Part shown: positions 29,201-36,950 of the stretch, piece by piece | Layout: every line of letters starts with the position of its first letter | How positions within the stretch are numbered: the stretch's first letter is position 1 | IMG/VR virus record: IMGVR_UViG_3300049734_000243 | Span: 1-49,971 of that record | Length of the DNA: 49,971 nucleotides | Source: a virus | Strand: one strand, 5' to 3' | Program-made: the position numbers and the translations under genes | Notes under the pieces: generated by a model | Databases searched by the model: none | Told to the model about the DNA's origin: nothing | What the model saw: only the letters and a program-made list of their open reading frames with translations

Positions 29201-31244
29201 GCGCGGCTGCTTCCTGTGCGGCATCCGCTTTGGCGTTTGCCGCGCCGCGCCGCTGCTCGGCGTAGAATTGTGCGGCCGCGTTCCGTTGGTTTTGCCATGC
29301 GCCCTGCGCTGCGACACTCGCGCCCTGCGCCTCCTTCAACCATTCCCGCTGGGCGTCGGCGAGGGACCGCGTCTGCGCCACCGTCTCGCGGATCCCGCTC
29401 GCATCGATTTGATCGACCGCGGCGTCGAGCTGTCGCGTTGCCTGCACCGCCTCCGTCGTCGCAGCCACGAGCTGCTGCTGGTCCGCCGTCGCTTGCCGGA
29501 TCGGCGCGGTATCGACGACGATTCCGACCGTGGCGCCCGCCGTCAGTCGCTTCAGAATCGGCGCGCCCTGGCTCACCGCCGACGTAATGGCGCCGATGTA
29601 GGCTCGACCCGCCTCCGTGCCTTGGCGGGCCAATTCCGGCGCCAGCGTGCGCGTTTCCGCGACGACGGTCTCCGTGAGGCGTGAGACTTCGGTCGTAACA
29701 GCACCGGTCGACAGTGCGCCCGCGATCGCATCGCGTACGCGTGGCGCTTCAGCCGCGATCCCGGTCGCGATCGAGTTGGCGAGCAATCGGCCTGCGCGCT
29801 CACCCGTGGCAGACGTGTCGCCGATCGTGAGCGCGGCTGTCAGCGCACGACTCGTCTCGGTCGCGAACGACTGCAACGCCCTCGTGCCGGTGGCCAGCCG
29901 TGATGTGAGGCCAGTGACCAGCGCGCCGCCCGACGCCGTGCCGGCCGCTTCGAACAAGGCCGGGAACCGCGCTAACGACGCCGACACGGACGATTCGAGC
30001 CGCCCTATCTCGCCGGTCAGGTTCTGCGGGATGAGTGCGGCCGAGATGCTTGTCCGCAGCGCTGCGGCGTCTCGCGTGAGCGCGATCTGGACGCCGGCCG
30101 ACAGTTCCATCCCGGCGCGCTCGCCGATCGGCGTCAGGTTGCCGATGATGTTCGTGCCCGCGATAGCCGTCTGTGCGCCGCGCGTGAACGCCGCCACCGC
30201 GTCAGCCGTGCCGGCCACCATGCCAGCCGTTAGCGTCGCCGTGAATCCGCGTGCCGCGAGCGTCCCGGTATGTCCGAGCACCGGAACGAGCCGCGCCGTT
30301 TCGGTCGCGACCGCCGTTGTGAGCGCGCGGAGTTCGGTCGGCAGGTTCGCCGGCACGAGCGCCGTCGTCACCGCCCGCTGCACTGCGCCCGCATCGGCGG
30401 TAATCGCGCGAACTACCCCGGACACTAGGAGCCCGCCGGCTCGCGTGCCCTGTTGCTCCAGTCCCGACAGCAGGTTCGCGCGCTCGAGCGTGGTACTCGC
30501 GCCGACCGAGAAGCGGCCGATCGCCGCCGTGGCCGATCGTAATCCTTCGTCCAAGCCTGTCGCCAGCGCGCGGCCTGAATCCCGGCCCGCCGCGCCGAGC
30601 GTGACCACAATGCTATCGCCCGTCTCGTTCGCCGCCGTCAGGAGCGGCGTGAAAGCGGTATTGAGTCCCGTCGGGATCAACGCGGCCTGAATCTCTCGCC
30701 GAAGCGCCGCCGAGTCACGGCGGACCGATGTCGAGAGCCCAGACACGAGCTGCCGGCCCGCCTGCTCGGCCTGCGGCGTCAGGTCGCCCAGGATCCCGCG
30801 CGTCCCCGTGAGCGACGCCGTGACCTGTCGCGAGAACCCGGCGAAGACGGCTCGCGCGTCGGCGAGCCCCCGACCTAACGATGCCAGGAATGCCGCCGAC
30901 GAGTCCGCACCTTCTTCCGCAAAGTCCGTCGAGATGCCAGCGATTCCGGACGCGATGACATTCCGCATCGTCGCGACATTGGTCGCGAGCGACCGCGGCA
31001 GGAGCGCGACGGCCACGTCACGCCGGAGCTCATCGCCGCCGGCCGTGATCGCTTGCCGTAATCCGGTGATAACGGATTCGCCCGCAATGCGCGCCTGGTC
31101 GCTCATGTCCGGCAACACAGGCGTGCCGCTCAACGACCGCGCGATCTCACGCTGGAGCGTCTGCGCTTCGGCCAGAATGACGCTGGCGTCCCGGCGGAAC
31201 TCCGAGACGTCAACGCCTATGCCGATTAACAGGTCATCGGCCAC
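26286..31244 (-). CDS. Tape measure protein
   Basis: A 1652-residue protein, by far the longest gene, placed after the tail-assembly chaperones. It sets tail length and passes with the DNA. At about 0.15 nm per residue the tail would be near 250 nm. Residues about 40-560 hold roughly four degenerate repeats of about 120-130 residues (each with Leu-Ile-Pro-x-x-Leu or similar, Gly-Glu-Arg-Ala-Gly, and Ala-Gly-x-x-Leu-x-Ser). A long helical middle and a hydrophobic Ala/Gly-rich segment (about 815-870) follow. The C-terminus ends with a basic helical stretch. Transmembrane-like centre and helix content fit the family. Confidence 0.92.
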   Translation of the reverse strand: MADDLLIGIGVDVSEFRRDASVILAEAQTLQREIARSLSGTPVLPDMSDQARIAGESVITGLRQAITAGGDELRRDVAVALLPRSLATNVATMRNVIASGIAGISTDFAEEGADSSAAFLASLGRGLADARAVFAGFSRQVTASLTGTRGILGDLTPQAEQAGRQLVSGLSTSVRRDSAALRREIQAALIPTGLNTAFTPLLTAANETGDSIVVTLGAAGRDSGRALATGLDEGLRSATAAIGRFSVGASTTLERANLLSGLEQQGTRAGGLLVSGVVRAITADAGAVQRAVTTALVPANLPTELRALTTAVATETARLVPVLGHTGTLAARGFTATLTAGMVAGTADAVAAFTRGAQTAIAGTNIIGNLTPIGERAGMELSAGVQIALTRDAAALRTSISAALIPQNLTGEIGRLESSVSASLARFPALFEAAGTASGGALVTGLTSRLATGTRALQSFATETSRALTAALTIGDTSATGERAGRLLANSIATGIAAEAPRVRDAIAGALSTGAVTTEVSRLTETVVAETRTLAPELARQGTEAGRAYIGAITSAVSQGAPILKRLTAGATVGIVVDTAPIRQATADQQQLVAATTEAVQATRQLDAAVDQIDASGIRETVAQTRSLADAQREWLKEAQGASVAAQGAWQNQRNAAAQFYAEQRRGAANAKADAAQEAAARAQVRKELINDIAQLAAYGAQVDGTSRKARAAWLDEANAIRRQAVDVKLASNELNRLDGIIDKTTQSFREQERAARSAANAIRTAGSATPRFGAGVIDLGGITQQAHQTKRAIDQITIAGKSMTQIMTRAGPALVGIGFGLEALARGGEAGASGVRTALRALASFAAFFGPKGLIVSGVAAGTAAILDMFNKTRDEIEETRKKFVDETRNMVESVDAQGLVSQLQRIDFGTVTLDENLNVKTIKGLKDLRTEVASLEAQLQALGSRRDFAAVQEFNRLNAELKKLKPELNQRQEDFDKIRAALQALPTVTTFKQPVITITAKTQDAEDAVKELAAQVNVIRDAFDRSAGNADLQNAAVAKAIPLYDELARLSKIHGNTVSETSNELAAMLRTLTDIDAVSIELTRRKLGGTVPDVGPVRLTGIIDKVLVSPAQKLEIPVGIDQQIFNESIRRAVQGAEAAQNQKVFAQMFGSQQQVADATRVLDAQMANLTRTFRAAADVILRSAEADDIKARKLAELRRQAEALGLVVTGLTDDARTATQTFFDVADAAGSIANAANAMGIFDREIVQSIDDAAQLARALGNVADTAESLKDSGGIFGSVTNILKAIPAIGDLLAAAVNLGRTAFNAITGNETQRANNAILKENNEQLARLSQDLQGFGDTIGEFTATSRIIQESAILSARRGTSGFQRGFRDVEGLDAELRAAGSSIFDLKRRAEQFGITITDAKGRISALGLDQLAEAIELAARAAANFEDTLSDLRTLQDARREIFELEGPQDVFRDAAEQIRQFAPQLFERFLAAIDVSTPAGRQMAEQALRELFDFIASARAAGIDLTPFLQGFESVEDFVQTIVGADNALDDMAEASRAATGELVNVVKGFRDFNLERARFHATQDPALRRQLLATPTPVPTPIPAGATAVTTVGTVTFAPTIQIDGRDKDAVQITTEVVTELRRRAKASANPEVRKTVNLLPT

Positions 31245-31250
31245 GGCTCG

Positions 31251-31592
31251 CTACTGCGTCACCAGGTCGAACGCGATGCGCTCGAGCCGGAACGTGATGT
31301 TGCCCTTATAGAACCGATGCTGCTTCACGCCGGTTTCGTCGGCCGGATGGAACGTCACGCGTCCGGCGGAGTCCTCGGTGTAGTGCAGTCCGACGGCCCA
31401 ACCCTCTTTGCGGTTGGCCTCGACGATATGCGAGAGCCGAACGTCGTGGTGATAGATGATGAGCTTGAAACCCGGCGGCGGCGCGTAGTGGTACGGGCTC
31501 CCGCGCGTGGCGACGATATAGTCAGGAATCCCGTCGGGTCCTTTCGACACCACGCGCGGCGCGCGGAAGATGGGCGCATGAATATCAGGCAT
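31251..31592 (-). CDS. Small tail protein upstream of the tape measure
   Basis: A 113-residue beta-rich protein with several His/Tyr pairs (Tyr-His-Tyr-Ala-Pro; Ile-Ile-Tyr-His-His-Asp). ATG at 31590-31592 overlaps the -1 frame stop of the chaperone fusion (ATGCCTGA). The position between chaperone and tape measure is typical for small tail assembly or tail terminator proteins. No family recognised. Confidence 0.6.
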   Translation of the reverse strand: MPDIHAPIFRAPRVVSKGPDGIPDYIVATRGSPYHYAPPPGFKLIIYHHDVRLSHIVEANRKEGWAVGLHYTEDSAGRVTFHPADETGVKQHRFYKGNITFRLERIAFDLVTQ

Positions 31593-32237
31593 CGTCGTCC
31601 CATTCCTCCGTCGGTTTCGGTTCCGGATGGTCGTCCTCGTGCCAAATGGCGAGCAGGTCGAACATCTCGTCAATCTCTGCCGCGCCGCCCGGCGTATACG
31701 CTCGCCCGTGGAGCTCTGCCCATCGCTTGCGTGGCCATTCGTGAAACTCACGAACGCACACGCGCGCAAAGTTTACGTAGTAGCGGCGGCCCCGGAGTTT
31801 TTTCGGCGTTTCTCCGCTTCCTCGCCGAGTCCGTTCACGCGGAGCGCGACGAGGAACATATCCATCTCGATCGACGCGAACCCTTTGTGATGGTAGAAGC
31901 GGTCGGCGTCATCCGGGCTCGCCAGCACGCGCGGCCCCCCGAAGGCCTTGACCCACGCCAGCGCGATGACGTTGATGCGCCATCGCTTGTTCTCGATGCT
32001 GATGTTGCCCATCCCATCGTCGCGCCGATGCACTTCGAACAGCTTGTCTTTGTCAGCCGGAGAGCCGGCCTCGAAATACAGCCGCCGGTTCCCAATCACG
32101 AGTGTTTCCTGCGTGGGCCGGACCGCATCGAAGAAGTCATCGAGCGTGGTGAAATCGAGGACCGGCACGTCGCCGTTCGTGCTCGGCATCTCCGGCTTGT
32201 TCAGTTCCAGGACGGTGTCATGCTTGGTGGTGCCCAT
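31585..32237 (-). CDS. Tail-assembly chaperone, -1 frameshift fusion (GT type)
   Basis: Frame 0 from ATG 32237 reaches the slippery heptamer AAAAAAC at 31797-31803 (A-AAA-AAC). A -1 slip there re-reads the last C and opens a second frame of 70 codons to TGA 31585-31587, with no stop. That extension is coherent: Arg-rich start, Trp-Pro-Arg-Lys-Arg-Trp, and an acidic Trp-Asp-Asp-Asp-Ala end. The fusion is 217 residues. In siphoviruses the gene before the tape measure makes a short chaperone and a frameshifted long form that carries tape measure onto the tail-tube pathway (gpG/gpGT). The heptamer is a classical slip site. The frameshift is predicted, not measured. Confidence 0.82.
31773..32237 (-). 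CDS. Tail-assembly chaperone, short form (gpG type)
   Basis: A 154-residue product of the same start with no frameshift, ending in TAG. A helical/beta mix with Val-Arg-Pro-Thr-Gln-Glu-Thr-Leu-Val-Ile and a Glu/Lys/Arg-rich C-terminus. Shares residues 1-147 with the fusion. The usual ratio is many G to few GT. It lies after the tail tube gene and before the tape measure, as expected. Confidence 0.8.
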   Translation of the reverse strand: MGTTKHDTVLELNKPEMPSTNGDVPVLDFTTLDDFFDAVRPTQETLVIGNRRLYFEAGSPADKDKLFEVHRRDDGMGNISIENKRWRINVIALAWVKAFGGPRVLASPDDADRFYHHKGFASIEMDMFLVALRVNGLGEEAEKRRKNSGAAATT

Positions 32238-32250
32238 GTTCGGGTAACCT

Positions 32251-32307
32251 CTGGACAGGGTATGAAGACCAAGGCGAACGGGTCGCCGCCGTGTGGCCCC
32301 TGTCCAG
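32251..32307. repeat. 10-bp inverted repeat upstream of the chaperone gene
   Basis: CTGGACAGGG (32251-32260) is exactly complementary to CCCTGTCCAG (32298-32307). A third related copy, TGGACAGGGGATAC, begins at 32867 upstream of the tail tube gene. The 108-base gap (32238-32345) holds no gene. The repeat may be a regulatory or RNA element for highly expressed tail genes. Confidence 0.5.
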
Positions 32308-32345
32308 GGTCCACATCGACGGCGCCCGCCGCCAATCTGCGGCCG

Positions 32346-32807
32346 TTAGGCCCAGATGACGTATCCACCCGCGCCAGTGGGCGCGGCATCTTCCTGCGAG
32401 AGCAGGGTGAATCCAATCGTGGACGCACCGCCGCCGGAGACCGATCCCCAGTCGCCGGACCCCACTTTGCAGAGGTGGGTCCAGCCCTTCACGTTCTCGA
32501 CCACGTCGGTCGAGCCGCCGCGCGGGAGGAACTTGAAGTACACCGCCGTGTCGGTCGATTCCGCCGACTGCGTCGCGAGCTGGCCGGGATCCTCCGGGAT
32601 GTGCAATCCCGCGACCGTGTAGGACACTTCACGCGGGCCGGGCTCGGAATACGCGTTATTCGTGTCGAACGTGTCCTCGGTATTGACCGTCCTCGACACG
32701 TTTTTTGTGACCGAGTTCAGTCCTTTGATGAGGGTATACGTGCCGCCTAACGTGGTCGACGTCGAAAGGCGGAACTCTTTGCCGGAATACGGGATTAACG
32801 TGGCCAT
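32346..32807 (-). CDS. Major tail tube protein
   Basis: A 153-residue beta-rich protein with the lambda gpV/HK97 gp9-like pattern: an N-terminal strand pair, Thr-Phe-Asp-Thr-Asn-Asn, a Tyr-Phe-Lys-Phe-Leu-Pro-Arg-Gly strand and a C-terminal hairpin. It lies just before the chaperones. It forms the hollow tail tube hexamers. The copy of TGGACAGGG upstream and the genome position suggest strong expression. Confidence 0.78.
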   Translation of the reverse strand: MATLIPYSGKEFRLSTSTTLGGTYTLIKGLNSVTKNVSRTVNTEDTFDTNNAYSEPGPREVSYTVAGLHIPEDPGQLATQSAESTDTAVYFKFLPRGGSTDVVENVKGWTHLCKVGSGDWGSVSGGGASTIGFTLLSQEDAAPTGAGGYVIWA

Positions 32808-32889
32808 CGGTTAGGCTCCATGCCTGTCGTTAGGTGGCAGGTATCGAAACGCACTCGCGGAGCCCGTGGACAGGGGATACATCAACGCC

Positions 32890-33153
32890 TTACATGCCTT
32901 TCTGGTTCAACTGCTGCAGGTAGTCCCATCCCTGCGCGCGCGCCGAACCGGCGGGATACGGGTTCTCACCCGCCCACGGATTGCTGGTTTCCTTCGACGC
33001 GAGCATGTCCGGCTCTTGAAACTCCGGCGTCGCGAAAATCATCGGGACGGGATCCTCCGACCGCTTCACGATGATCTCGCCGCTGGATTCGGATTCTGTC
33101 CCGGCGACTTCGCCCTCGGCCGCCGATGCGGCTCTACGCTTTCTTGCTGCCAT
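32890..33153 (-). CDS. Small acidic protein of unknown function
   Basis: An 87-residue protein. It starts with a basic Ala-Ala-Arg-Lys-Arg-Arg, has an acidic Ser/Glu stretch, and ends Gln-Gln-Leu-Asn-Gln-Lys-Gly-Met. No family recognised. It overlaps its neighbour by about 20 bases. Confidence 0.55.
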   Translation of the reverse strand: MAARKRRAASAAEGEVAGTESESSGEIIVKRSEDPVPMIFATPEFQEPDMLASKETSNPWAGENPYPAGSARAQGWDYLQQLNQKGM

Positions 33154-33352
33154 GTTTCGCGACTCCGCTCGTGTGGTGATCGGTAGGCTCAGGAACGTCG
33201 AACGTCGCCCAGTCGTTCGACGTCGGCTCGTGGTGTTCGTCGGCCGCCATCATGATCGCTTCGACCGTCTCGAACGCCGCCCGGGCCGCGTTCATGGCGG
33301 CCAGGCACGCCGTCCGCGCCGCCTGGAGCTGCGCCATCTCCACGGGCGTCAT
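33134..33352 (-). CDS. Small helical protein of unknown function
   Basis: A 72-residue protein with a strongly helical first half (Ala/Met/Glu-rich, one amphipathic helix) and a His-rich second half. It overlaps the DUF3168 gene stop as ATGA. Probably an assembly factor; no family recognised. Confidence 0.55.
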   Translation of the reverse strand: MTPVEMAQLQAARTACLAAMNAARAAFETVEAIMMAADEHHEPTSNDWATFDVPEPTDHHTSGVAKHGSKKA

Positions 33353-33768
33353 GCCGTGACCACGGTCGTCGTGAGGTACTGCGACACGGCTGAGTGGCCG
33401 CCGTCCGGGTTCGCGAAGTCCTCCATCAGCCGCACCTCGCCCTGCACGAGCGCTTGGCTATCGGCCGTCATGACGCCGAGCGGGAGGGGTTTGCCATGCA
33501 GCACCCGCCGGATTTCGCGAAACATCCAGAGCGCGGTTTTCTTCGACGTGTGCCGCACGGTGAGCGTGAGCACGCCGTCGGCGCCGTCCGTGCCGAACGT
33601 CTCGGCCGGATTCTCGAGCGATGAGCCGATCTCGGTGTACCCCAGCGGCGCGTTGGGCGGCACATCCCCGGCCGCGTAGACGCCACGCCCGGTCGCCTGC
33701 GCCATGTAGCCCGGGTCGTTGATGAGCGCTTCATCGACGGCGACATAGATCGTCGGTGCCGCGCTCAT
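33349..33768 (-). CDS. Tail completion / tail terminator-like protein (DUF3168)
   Basis: A 139-residue protein. The DUF3168 layout is visible: Gly-Arg-Gly-Val-Tyr then Asp-Val-Pro-Pro-x-Ala-Pro-x-Tyr, followed by a strand with Leu-Thr-Val-Arg-His and an Arg-Arg-Val-Leu-His-Gly helix. These proteins cap or complete the tail and join it to the neck. ATG at 33766-33768 overlaps the HK97 gp10-like stop as ATGA. Confidence 0.78.
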   Translation of the reverse strand: MSAAPTIYVAVDEALINDPGYMAQATGRGVYAAGDVPPNAPLGYTEIGSSLENPAETFGTDGADGVLTLTVRHTSKKTALWMFREIRRVLHGKPLPLGVMTADSQALVQGEVRLMEDFANPDGGHSAVSQYLTTTVVTA

Positions 33769-34208
33769 GCAGGTCTCCGTTGCCGACGGATCGCGCCGCG
33801 TACATTCGTGCCCAACGCCCGCTTGAACTCCGGCGCGATCGCGTCGCGGGCAGGGAACACACATGGCCGCGCCTTCATAAACCGAGTACCGAACTCGGTA
33901 TACAGCGCGTAAAACGGCTCATCGGCTTCGATGAAGTCTTCCTCACGCCAACCGACTTCGTACACGAGCCCATCTTCCGAGAACCGGAGCCGGATAGCGT
34001 CGCGCAGGAATCCCGGCGCATGCACATGCCCGCGAACGATGGTCGGCTCCGACGACACCGGCGCGAGCTGCCGCGCCAGCCGCCACTGTTTCCGTCCGTA
34101 GGTCCGAACGGTCTCGCGCGACTTCCGCTGCATCACCGCGTCGGCCGCGTAGAGGTTCGCGACCAATCCTCGGAGGTTGCCGGTCGATACCGTCATGCGG
34201 ACCGGCAT
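33765..34208 (-). CDS. HK97 gp10-like neck/tail-joining protein
   Basis: A 147-residue protein with the gp10 pattern: a helical start, Ala-Pro-Val-Ser-Ser after a Leu, strands with Phe-Tyr-Ala-Leu-Tyr-Thr-Glu-Phe-Gly-Thr, then Ala-Arg-Pro-Cys-Val-Phe-Pro and a C-terminal helix. The ATG overlaps the upstream stop as TAATG. It usually forms part of the head-tail interface. Confidence 0.75.
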   Translation of the reverse strand: MPVRMTVSTGNLRGLVANLYAADAVMQRKSRETVRTYGRKQWRLARQLAPVSSEPTIVRGHVHAPGFLRDAIRLRFSEDGLVYEVGWREEDFIEADEPFYALYTEFGTRFMKARPCVFPARDAIAPEFKRALGTNVRGAIRRQRRPA

Positions 34209-34627
34209 TACTGGGGCGCCGTCGTGGTGCACAGCACCTTCCGGAGCATCTCGTAGCTCCGGACCGGGGTGCCGATGGGATAGAGCCGCAGCGGCGACGG
34301 TGCCCCACTCCGATCATGCGTCACGCTGATCCGCTGGAACGTGTTGGTGCTGTCAGCCGGCACCGCCGCCCCCTCGCGCATGGTCACGTAGAACTCGCGC
34401 ACCGACGTTAGGCTGCCGGCCGTCATCTGCTCCTGCGGCACGCTCGCCGGCGAGATCCGGCACGGTTCGGTCGCGAGCGGGACCGGGTTCCACGTGATCG
34501 GGCCCGCGGTGCCGCCCGGCTCGAACGTGCGCGTGCCCTGCTCGATGGCGGCCGAGTGCGGGAGGTTGGCGTCATTGAACGCCCGCATCTCCTCGAGGTC
34601 GGCGGCGCTCAGCATCACCTCGCTCAT
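34208..34627 (-). CDS. Head closure (stopper)-like protein
   Basis: A 139-residue protein with a helical N-terminus (Leu-Ser-Ala-Ala-Asp-Leu-Glu-Glu-Met) and a beta-barrel-like remainder. Its position between connector and gp10-like genes matches the head-closure slot. The family is inferred from synteny. Confidence 0.6.
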   Translation of the reverse strand: MSEVMLSAADLEEMRAFNDANLPHSAAIEQGTRTFEPGGTAGPITWNPVPLATEPCRISPASVPQEQMTAGSLTSVREFYVTMREGAAVPADSTNTFQRISVTHDRSGAPSPLRLYPIGTPVRSYEMLRKVLCTTTAPQ

Positions 34628-35019
34628 GCGCCGTGCCTCAGCGAGGTGAGTACCGAGAACCCGGCCAGCGGGTCGGCTTCCTCCTCGACCACGGCCGACT
34701 CGAACGCGGCAAGGTACGATTGCGCCTTCGTCACCCAGTAATCGATCTGCGCCTGGATCGTGGTCTGCGCCTTCGAGCCTTGGTCAACGAGCGCGCGCGT
34801 GACACTGGCCGGCGATGCGGTCATGCGGTCGGCGACTTCGGTGGCGGCGCGGTAGTACACCCACTGCTCCGCCGCCGCGTCGTCGTCGGTCTTCGTGTAC
34901 GCGTCCGCGATGAACCCGGTCAGGAGCGTGTCAACGTCGCCGCTGGATAGTGCCGGGAACCAGACGGCGCCGTTGACGTCTCCTGCCGGGGACTTCACGT
35001 CCGCCAACACGATCGGCAT
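34624..35019 (-). CDS. Head-tail adaptor (gp6-like)
   Basis: A 131-residue helical protein with an Ala/Thr-rich helical bundle (Trp-Val-Tyr-Tyr-Arg-Ala-Ala-Thr-Glu-Val) as in gp6-type connector proteins. It overlaps the next gene as ATGA. Its position just after the capsid cluster supports the adaptor role. Family by topology and synteny only. Confidence 0.6.
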   Translation of the reverse strand: MPIVLADVKSPAGDVNGAVWFPALSSGDVDTLLTGFIADAYTKTDDDAAAEQWVYYRAATEVADRMTASPASVTRALVDQGSKAQTTIQAQIDYWVTKAQSYLAAFESAVVEEEADPLAGFSVLTSLRHGA

Positions 35020-35025
35020 AACGCG

Positions 35026-35214
35026 TCAGTCCTCGGTGGGTTCCGCGGTGGGTTTCTTCTGCCCCGGCGGCCCGCCGTGCGGATGCTTGGCGTCGCGCCG
35101 CGCTTCCTGCTCGGCCTTCTTCGCCGCGCGTTCCTCGGGCGTGAGCTCGTCGTCCTCGCCCTCGTCCTCCAGCTCTTCGTCGCCGTCGATCGGCGAGCCC
35201 GTGTCTTCGCTCAT
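35026..35214 (-). CDS. Small acidic disordered protein
   Basis: A 62-residue protein of Glu/Asp/Lys/Pro-rich low complexity (Glu-Glu-Leu-Glu-Asp-Glu-Gly-Glu-Asp-Asp-Glu). Probably disordered. It may be an assembly chaperone or a leftover fragment; no family recognised. Confidence 0.5.
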   Translation of the reverse strand: MSEDTGSPIDGDEELEDEGEDDELTPEERAAKKAEQEARRDAKHPHGGPPGQKKPTAEPTED

Positions 35215-35227
35215 CGCTCGAACTCCT

Positions 35228-35383
35228 TTACGACTCGGGGTGTTCGTTCTGCCACGCGGGCGCCGGGGTCGGTGCTGGCCTCACGACCAGCACCTTGCCG
35301 AACATCTTCTGCCGCAATACCGGACTCCCCGGTATCGTGCCGTCGATGATTACCGGCTCACGCCCGTACTCGTCGACGGCCAC
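35228..35383 (-). CDS. Small protein of unknown function
   Basis: A 51-residue frame from GTG 35381-35383, one base after the upstream TAA (TAACGTG). It reads Ala-Val-Asp-Glu-Tyr-Gly-Arg then Ile-Pro-Gly-Ser-Pro-Val-Leu-Arg-Gln. The frame is open to 35509, but that part lies inside the neighbouring gene. Weak but consistent spacing. Confidence 0.5.
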   Translation of the reverse strand: MAVDEYGREPVIIDGTIPGSPVLRQKMFGKVLVVRPAPTPAPAWQNEHPES

Positions 35384-35384
35384 G

Positions 35385-35855
35385 TTATTTCCTGCCTCGC
35401 CGGCGCCGCGGTTTGTCGCCACCCTCATCGCCTTCGTCCTCTTCGAGCGGCGGGAGGATCGTATCGCCGAAGATCGGCGCGCCTTCCACGGGCTCGGCCA
35501 TGCTCGCACGGCGTTGCTCCTTCATGTCGCTCCGCCACGCGTTCTCGTCCTCGTCCGCATCTTCGCGCGCGGCGTCCGTCACTTCCGGTCCGCCGACCTG
35601 TGCGGTCGACGCGGGCGGGAGCTCGTACGGCGTCTCCGACGCCAGCTCGCCGTCCTCGGTGATCTCGCGCCCGTGCGCGTCGTGCCAGCGGCCATCCGGC
35701 GCCTGGTACTTGCCGCCGGGGATCGTCTTGTCGAGCTGTGACACTTCGCCGGCCTCCTGGGCACGAAGCCGTTCCTCGGCCGCGCGCCGCTGCGATTCCG
35801 CCTGGTCGATGATGACGATGCGCTCGGCGGGGGTGTCCGTGTCCTTGTTAGGCAT
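35385..35855 (-). CDS. Acidic coiled-coil-like protein
   Basis: A 156-residue hydrophilic protein, helical at the N-terminus (Arg-Ile-Val-Ile-Ile-Asp-Gln-Ala-Glu-Ser-Gln), with acidic Glu/Asp runs and a basic tail (Arg-Arg-Arg-Arg-Gly-Arg-Lys). It follows the major capsid gene. It could be a decoration or assembly protein; family unknown. Confidence 0.55.
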   Translation of the reverse strand: MPNKDTDTPAERIVIIDQAESQRRAAEERLRAQEAGEVSQLDKTIPGGKYQAPDGRWHDAHGREITEDGELASETPYELPPASTAQVGGPEVTDAAREDADEDENAWRSDMKEQRRASMAEPVEGAPIFGDTILPPLEEDEGDEGGDKPRRRRGRK

Positions 35856-35873
35856 GCTACGTCACTCCGCCGG

Positions 35874-36950
35874 TTACGGGTTGGAAATGGTCGGATCGGT
35901 GTACGACGCGTTGTTGAACTGCAGGATCGCGCCGTTCGTGCGGGTCAGGACGCCGAGACCGAAATACGACTCGTAGAAGTCCACCCGCAGCGGGTGATCC
36001 TCGAACTCCGCCGCGCGCGTCAGGTCGAGCGATCCCGCCGGGTCTTCGCGGAGGCCTAACGTCTTTTGCGGCGAGCCCGCATCGAAGACGAGCAGGTAGT
36101 TGGCGATCATCCACGGCTTGACCCACACCTCGGCCGCGCCGTAGATGCCGATCGCGCGGTTGTTCTGGACCGTGATGTCCAGTCGCTGCGCCGGCTGGTT
36201 CGCCTGCGTGCCGAGCATGAGCCGCGGGTCCACGTAGGCGACGAAGCCGCTCAGCGCGCGGAACGCCGTCTCGTTCGCCTGCGCGATGTAGATCCGGAGC
36301 GACGCGCCGTGACCATGCTCGACGACGGTGGAGATGGCGGCGTCGACTGCGGCCGTCGTGAGGGTCGCGTTCCCGAGGTAGTGCGTGTGCGTCGAGCCGT
36401 CGAATGTCTCGCCGTTCGGCCCGTTCGGGATCACCGCGCCGTCGGCGTTGACGAGCCGCTTCACGGCCAAATCGACGTTATCGACCAGATGGTCGCGGAA
36501 CGTGTAGTTCGCGCTCAGGAAGAGCGCTTTCTTGATCTCCGCCGATACGCGCTGCCGGTGCCCGGCCTGCGCACCCTGGACGGCCCGCGCGAAGTCGGCG
36601 GCGCTCCGCCGCTTCTCCCACTCCTTCGTCCAGCCGACGTTGTACTGGTACTTCTTGAACGGGAACGCGACCTGCGCGACTGCGGCCGCGCGCTGCGTCG
36701 GTGCCCGGCCGTACTCGTCGACTTCCGTCATCGACCCCGCGGCACTGCCGCCGTACGCGCCGATGCGCTCGGCAGTCCCGGCGCGCGTGCTCGCCAGCGA
36801 CGAGAGCTGGTCGCGCATGATCGTGTTGTACGCGGCGACGTCGGCGTCGAGCGCGGCGACGATCTCCTGAAACGACAGGTTCCCGTTGGTGATCGGGTTG
36901 GTCGACGCCAACAGGAAACTGATATCATGGGTTCCGGTTCTCCCGGCCAT
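35874..36950 (-). CDS. Major capsid protein
   Basis: A 358-residue protein, HK97-fold-like in layout: an N-terminal helical arm, a P-domain with long helix (Lys-Lys-Ala-Leu-Phe-Leu-Ser-Ala-Asn-Tyr), an A-domain beta-sheet and a C-terminal Arg/Leu-rich strand. It lies in the head module, between scaffold/decoration genes upstream and connector genes downstream. A strong GGGGAGG ribosome-binding site precedes the ATG, as expected for the most abundant virion protein. Confidence 0.85.
   Translation of the reverse strand: MAGRTGTHDISFLLASTNPITNGNLSFQEIVAALDADVAAYNTIMRDQLSSLASTRAGTAERIGAYGGSAAGSMTEVDEYGRAPTQRAAAVAQVAFPFKKYQYNVGWTKEWEKRRSAADFARAVQGAQAGHRQRVSAEIKKALFLSANYTFRDHLVDNVDLAVKRLVNADGAVIPNGPNGETFDGSTHTHYLGNATLTTAAVDAAISTVVEHGHGASLRIYIAQANETAFRALSGFVAYVDPRLMLGTQANQPAQRLDITVQNNRAIGIYGAAEVWVKPWMIANYLLVFDAGSPQKTLGLREDPAGSLDLTRAAEFEDHPLRVDFYESYFGLGVLTRTNGAILQFNNASYTDPTISNP

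Noticed and set aside
29617-30690. 357-residue plus-strand frame inside the tape measure gene
   Set aside because: Antisense shadow of the Ala/Thr-rich repeats, Ser/Ala/Pro-rich and without structure.
32743-32817. GCCTAAC followed 68 bases later by GTTAGGC, like an integron attC
   Set aside because: The arms show no further complementarity after the seven-base cores, so no attC hairpin forms. The motif is spread over the whole genome.
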